Assembly: GCF_022678645.1 (NCBI RefSeq)
Contig: NZ_JALBWV010000019.1
Coordinates: 1-64,000, forward strand
DNA length: 64,000 bases
Direction: 5' to 3'
DNA from: Saccharopolyspora soli
GTDB lineage: Bacteria > Actinomycetota > Actinomycetes > Mycobacteriales > Pseudonocardiaceae
The stretch's first letter is position 1, and the number at the start of each line of letters is the position of its first letter. Made by a program: the position numbers and the translations under genes. This document shows positions 61,001 to 64,000 of this stretch, piece after piece. The notes below the pieces were generated by a model. It was not told the DNA's origin, made no database searches, and was given only the letters and a program-made list of their open reading frames with translations.

Positions 61001-62002
61001 GTTCAGCTGCTCGGCCGTGTCGGGCGTGATCAGGTCGTCCAGCGAGCGGGAGCGCAGGGTCAGCACGACGCGCAACGGCGCGGGTTCGCCCGGGCGGCGC
61101 GGTTGTTCGGTGACGCGCTCGATGACCTCCGCCAGCACGGCCCGCCCCTGTTCGGGATCGGCGACGACCTGTTCTTCGAACTGGTCGAGGAACAGCACCG
61201 TGCCGTCGGCTGCCTCTTCGAGGGATTCGACGACCGTCACTCCCTCGCGCTTGAGCCGAGGCAGCAAACCAGCCCGGACCAGCGAGGACTTGCCGCTGCC
61301 GGATGGTCCCGCGATGGCCACCATGTCCTGCCGCCGCAGCAGGTCGAGCAATTCGGCGATCTCCGCGTCGCGCCCGTGGAACCGATCGGCGTCGGCTTCC
61401 TGGAACGGCTTCAACCCGAGGTAGGGGTTGCGGTCCGAACCGACCCACTCGCGCAGGAACGCCATCGGCACCAGGTGCGCCGTGCTGTCGTCGGAACGCG
61501 TCACCACCATGCCGACGACGCCGCGCAGCCGCTCGTCCCAAACCGGTGCCCCGCTGAAGCCGGGCACGATCCGCTGGTGGTGCGGATCCACCGCCATCTG
61601 CACCCGACCGGCGCCCTGGTGCCCGGCAATCCTGCCCCGGACCCAGACCCCGTCGGGCTCGACGGCGGTGAACCCGAGGACGCGGAACCGGTGGTCCAAC
61701 ACGTCGTTGTCCAACCGCACCGGGGCCGGACGGACGGCCGACGGCGGGTCGAGCAGCCGCAGGATCGCGACGTCGCTGTCCTCGTCGGCCTCGACGACCT
61801 CCACCGCATGACCACCGGAACCGAACAGCGGGAAATCCGCGGTGATCCCGTCCGCCCCGGCCACGACGTGCGCACAGGTCGCGACCAGGTTCCCCGGCAG
61901 CACGAACCCGGTCCCCAACAGCGAAGACCCGGCCACCAGCCGCACCACCGAACCGGCGAGCGGTTCGGCCGCGGTCACATCCGGACGCTCGGTCACATCC
62001 AC
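58058..62002 (-). CDS. Trypsin-like protease / STAND NTPase / transmembrane / beta-propeller protein
   Basis: 1314-aa multidomain protein. A trypsin-like domain (about 15-185) has the triad H45 (ATCAHVV), D77 (DSDVAIL) and S150 (GFSGAPV). A STAND-type NTPase follows (about 192-500) with the linker NPYLGLKPFQEADADRFHGR, Walker A GPSGSGKSS (232-240) and Walker B VLFLDQFEE (269-277). A helical region, one transmembrane helix (about 570-591) and a ~680-residue WD40-like beta-propeller part complete it, ending in the family tail DRDFTAQEEGMLPGGV. STAND proteins are signal-activated switches, and relatives act in bacterial immunity and conflict. The start is GTG 62002, one base after the stop of a paralogue upstream. 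Confidence 0.9.
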   Translation of the reverse strand: MDVTERPDVTAAEPLAGSVVRLVAGSSLLGTGFVLPGNLVATCAHVVAGADGITADFPLFGSGGHAVEVVEADEDSDVAILRLLDPPSAVRPAPVRLDNDVLDHRFRVLGFTAVEPDGVWVRGRIAGHQGAGRVQMAVDPHHQRIVPGFSGAPVWDERLRGVVGMVVTRSDDSTAHLVPMAFLREWVGSDRNPYLGLKPFQEADADRFHGRDAEIAELLDLLRRQDMVAIAGPSGSGKSSLVRAGLLPRLKREGVTVVESLEEAADGTVLFLDQFEEQVVADPEQGRAVLAEVIERVTEQPRRPGEPAPLRVVLTLRSRSLDDLITPDTAEQLNQSVWLVKPMRTEQLREAIERPAESAGLALEVGLLDAILHDCPPGHGTLSLLSEVLEQLWQRRQGVWLTHEAYQELGRVPGALSRRADEILDSLRPVARQQARRLLTRLTRPDGEGGHARRSANLEELDDLREIAQQLAAKRLVVVRDERVELPHQALIDHWPTLRGWLTEDADFLTWQAKLTDLQNSEGQLTAAPLVEATDWLQARPEDIPEGQRTFIRHSAAVQRRSQRRWRTITVMSLVLTLIAAGLTAVVATYAVRTNNQLRTTNAALLAQASERAAGVDPRQALQLALAAYREKPDSPDAYGALFQQRVYWHDVDRVISPDLMPDSGVRSVFASADGRVLVIYPEDWAKRPTVWWDLDGPNPRHREIPVDPANTPPAQVKLSPDGRFLAVHPQGPGTGLRLLELTNPDEPITLLERDDVSFVDFSWNSRFLSAKPVDDRQPVRVWDLATMRELPSQVTFEEIPGEDPVAEIHPSPDGRYLITKESHDLGNDEYQFPVVVRDLATGARVRTYPTGAYPDVHLLVGGGTLLVQCDATGLHAVEPLTGRTIGEMPDVQCSDVQTDLAVDLTGQYLLLDAPNVLPSEHQQIIHWPTWHRMYTRLLQASFQNLVLSARDDHQLTVIASRDAAMEVRTVTTTAAAGDYSRRAASVDKKRWAAVSDDPAGLKLVLQDDSGAVLASTIVPDTGRMPLDTTRVELSFDGTGERIALAIGPRVRTYRTAGLVLEHELQLPLPPGHVGSEMDDDTDVSMLPRPNGGLMVCVGGMLSFWDLRTGTQTSPPLVLEEFNARGGLPENPTLAARPGHPEQVLVMSGGRLAVWDVNLRKPVGEFPFIEGQAVGYPVVSTDGSAASAEWVSSPVKVIDLDTLEVRAEINADINNIIGFSDHYLFTGLGGDIRIWDLNEQRPVSGGVQLLSSYAEPAVEGAVFLPDQTPGRRNPIPLDPEEWFEHLCRFADRDFTAQEEGMLPGGVDRTRPCER

Positions 62003-62003
62003 C

Positions 62004-64000
62004 TCACCTGCAGGGCGGTTCGTCGCTCACGCCATCGGGCAGCGAAGCCCGCTCCTGCGGCGTGAAGTCGCGATCGGAGATCCGACAAAGGTCGTAGAAC
62101 CACGTCTCGGGATCGAGCGGGATCCGTTCGTGGTTGCCGGGGCGGCGGTCGGGTAGGTACGCGTTCCCCTCGACGGCCTGGGCCTCGTAGTTGGTGTCCA
62201 GATCCACGGTGGTCAACTTTCTGCTTTCCCTCCAGTCCCAAACCTGGACGCCTGCGGTGCCTTCCTCCGCGAAGAGGTATCTCCCGGCAATCCCGATCAA
62301 CTGGGAGGTCTGCGCAGGTAGGGACTGCGGCACGGCATCTGATTCCAGGTCGACCACCGCGATCGAACCGTGGATGTCATCCGCCACCGCGGCGACAGCG
62401 CCGTCCGTGGACACGACGAACCGGCTGCCGGGTACGGGGTAGGTCCGCAACTGCTCCCCGGTGCCGAGATCCCAGACCGACAGGCCCGAATCGGATTGGG
62501 ACACAACCTGTTCCGGGTGACCCGGCCGCAGCTCGATCTGCGGTCCGCTGCTCAACGGTTCCCCAGCCGCCGATGCGGCGGTCAACGGCGGGCGCGTCTG
62601 CACCCCGGTTCGAACGTTCCAGGACGACACCACGCCCAGATTGCTCACCAAGACTGGGCCGCCCGGAATGGCCCTGACATATGCGTTGCTGGAAGTCCCC
62701 TCGTCCGCGCGCCGTCCCGGTGGAACCGGCAGAGCCACGTCCCTTTCGAGCACCAGGTCGTCGGTGCGGTAGATGAACATCCTCGCGTCGATGACCACGA
62801 GGACCCGCTCACCGGAGGCGTCGAACGCCACGGCCTGCGGATAGGCCGGAACATTCGTCCTTCGAACGGGCACTCCGCGGGAGTCCAGGAGCACGATCTC
62901 GCCCTGGTCCTCGGCCAACCCGCTGGGTGCGTAGCCGTAAGCGACCCATGACTTTCCGTCCGGGCTCTGGGCCAAGAGGTCGCTGCGAACTTGCTGGACT
63001 TCGGCCCGTTTGGCGCCGACTGGAATCGAGCTCACCTGCACGGCGCCGTTGCGAACCGAGACCGAGCTCAGCGAGCCGTCCTGGTTCGGCACGAGGAGCG
63101 GGGCGGGCGTGACGTCCCACGACCTCGGTACCACCGACTCGGAGAAGTTCGACTCGGCCCCCGTTCGCCACTGCACCGCCGTGCTGATCCCGACGCCGTT
63201 CGGATTGTCGTTGAACAGCAAGAACTGCCTGCTGGCGTCTAGGAGCAGGTTGCAGTCCCCAGTCCTGGTGTAGGTCACCGCACCGGTGAAGGAATCGCGG
63301 ATGTTGAGTCCGCCGTCGGCGCAGGTCGCCACCTGCAAGCCGTCGTCGAGCAGTTCGATGTCGGAGCTCTCGGCCTGCTCGGATCTGCGAATCTCGTTGC
63401 CAGTGGCCAGGTCGCGGGCGAACGCCGTGTAGCCCTGGTTACTGTTGGGCATCGTGCCGCTCTGTTCGATCACCACCACCGACCGTCCGTCCGGCGAGGG
63501 GTAGAGCGCCTCGGACGGATTTGCACCGTCGTATGCATATCGTGCGGGTTCCGGAATAGACCGGATGTCCTGGAGGTCCCAGAGCAAGATGGTTCTCGGT
63601 GAGCCGTCCGGGAAAGCTGGGAGCGCCAGGAATCTGCTGTTGGCGCTGAAGGAAATCGCGTTGGGGTCGGACTCGACCGGTGGGTGCAGGACCATCGGGT
63701 CGCTCGCAGATGTGAGATCCCACAGCAGCAGGCCCTGATCGGGGTCGTACTGGGCCAGCAGCCGCCCCTCCTGGGTCAATGCGAACTGCGCCCCCTGCGA
63801 CGTCGGAATTTGGCGGTGGGAGGCGTTGGCGGTCAACAGATCCGACCACACGACGACCTGGTCGGCGGGGTTCTCCGGCACGAAGATCACCACCCGGCCG
63901 TTCGCGCTGGCCAGCGTTTCCGCCACGCCGCGCAGCGGCGGCTCGGTGAGCACGCGATCCACTCCGTGCCAGTACAACCGCTGCTGGAGCAGTGCACCGA
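62004..64000 (-). CDS. Paralogous STAND/beta-propeller protein, C-terminal 665 residues (cut by window edge)
   Basis: The frame runs to the right edge, so the 5' part is missing. The visible part aligns with the propeller half of the next gene from GALLQQRLYWHGVDRVL (compare GALFQQRVYWHDVDRVI) to the tail DRDFTPQERASLPDGV. It contains repeated WD40-like strands such as GLLLWDLTSASDP, TILLWDLQDIRS and GLSVWDLGTGEQL. The protease and NTPase domains are presumably outside the window. The two genes are one base apart and are thus co-transcribed tandem duplicates with considerable divergence. Confidence 0.85.
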   Translation of the reverse strand, partial: GALLQQRLYWHGVDRVLTEPPLRGVAETLASANGRVVIFVPENPADQVVVWSDLLTANASHRQIPTSQGAQFALTQEGRLLAQYDPDQGLLLWDLTSASDPMVLHPPVESDPNAISFSANSRFLALPAFPDGSPRTILLWDLQDIRSIPEPARYAYDGANPSEALYPSPDGRSVVVIEQSGTMPNSNQGYTAFARDLATGNEIRRSEQAESSDIELLDDGLQVATCADGGLNIRDSFTGAVTYTRTGDCNLLLDASRQFLLFNDNPNGVGISTAVQWRTGAESNFSESVVPRSWDVTPAPLLVPNQDGSLSSVSVRNGAVQVSSIPVGAKRAEVQQVRSDLLAQSPDGKSWVAYGYAPSGLAEDQGEIVLLDSRGVPVRRTNVPAYPQAVAFDASGERVLVVIDARMFIYRTDDLVLERDVALPVPPGRRADEGTSSNAYVRAIPGGPVLVSNLGVVSSWNVRTGVQTRPPLTAASAAGEPLSSGPQIELRPGHPEQVVSQSDSGLSVWDLGTGEQLRTYPVPGSRFVVSTDGAVAAVADDIHGSIAVVDLESDAVPQSLPAQTSQLIGIAGRYLFAEEGTAGVQVWDWRESRKLTTVDLDTNYEAQAVEGNAYLPDRRPGNHERIPLDPETWFYDLCRISDRDFTPQERASLPDGVSDEPPCR

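Overview
The window looks like chromosome of a high-GC filamentous actinomycete, most likely Pseudonocardiaceae (Saccharopolyspora-like). The pointers are the very high GC content, a complete FbiC for coenzyme F420, two XRE/DUF5753 regulators with DUF397 partners, a DUF574-type methyltransferase, and at least eight genes whose start codon lies 6-7 nt behind a TANNNT -10 box (leaderless mRNAs). The genus is inferred. No tRNA, rRNA, CRISPR array, transposase or prophage was found.

Layout: 1-2.2 kb, regulator/DUF397 pair and methyltransferase. 2.3-5.9 kb, a two-component system with a divergent membrane protein, then exonuclease III. 5.9-8.9 kb, small accessory genes: a decayed MntA/HepT module, duplicated reductases under a TetR regulator, and a HicA-like pair. 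8.9-17.4 kb, ferredoxin reductase, secreted subtilase, fbiC, trpS and yihY. 17.5-21.2 kb, an accessory patch (MarR/hydrolase, TetR/monooxygenase) holding a duplicated yihY tail. 21.3-26.4 kb, D,D-carboxypeptidase and the sdhCDAB operon. 26.9-37.9 kb and 42.9-46.2 kb, a nucleoside uptake and salvage region: BMP lipoprotein, ABC ATPase, two permeases, cdd, deoA, add, IclR regulator, deoC and two ALDH-family genes. 38-42.7 kb, sigma factor, conserved acidic protein, SMI1 protein and a duplicated PadR-linked membrane gene that runs into a G/C-homopolymer stretch, probably an assembly defect. 47.4-53.6 kb, a compact operon of unknown function behind a LuxR-type regulator. 53.7-64 kb, secreted peptidase, P-loop ATPase, a second XRE/DUF397 pair, and two tandem beta-propeller proteins, of which the complete one carries trypsin-like and STAND NTPase domains.

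How the parts work together: the salvage genes form a route in which nucleosides are imported by the BMP/ABC system, deaminated by cdd and add, split by deoA, and their deoxyribose phosphate is broken down by deoC with aldehyde oxidation by the ALDH gene. sdh feeds the respiratory chain. The accessory regulators sit beside clear palindromic or iterated operators.

Most unusual items: (1) two homologous mini-ORFs, each joined to both flanking operon genes by ATGA overlaps; (2) a ~168-nt interspersed element ending in a hairpin; (3) the 52.8-47.5 kb operon combining an acidic-to-basic protein, a gluzincin-like HExxH protein and three uncharacterised proteins; (4) the tandem STAND/propeller genes; (5) two families of interspersed long hairpins.
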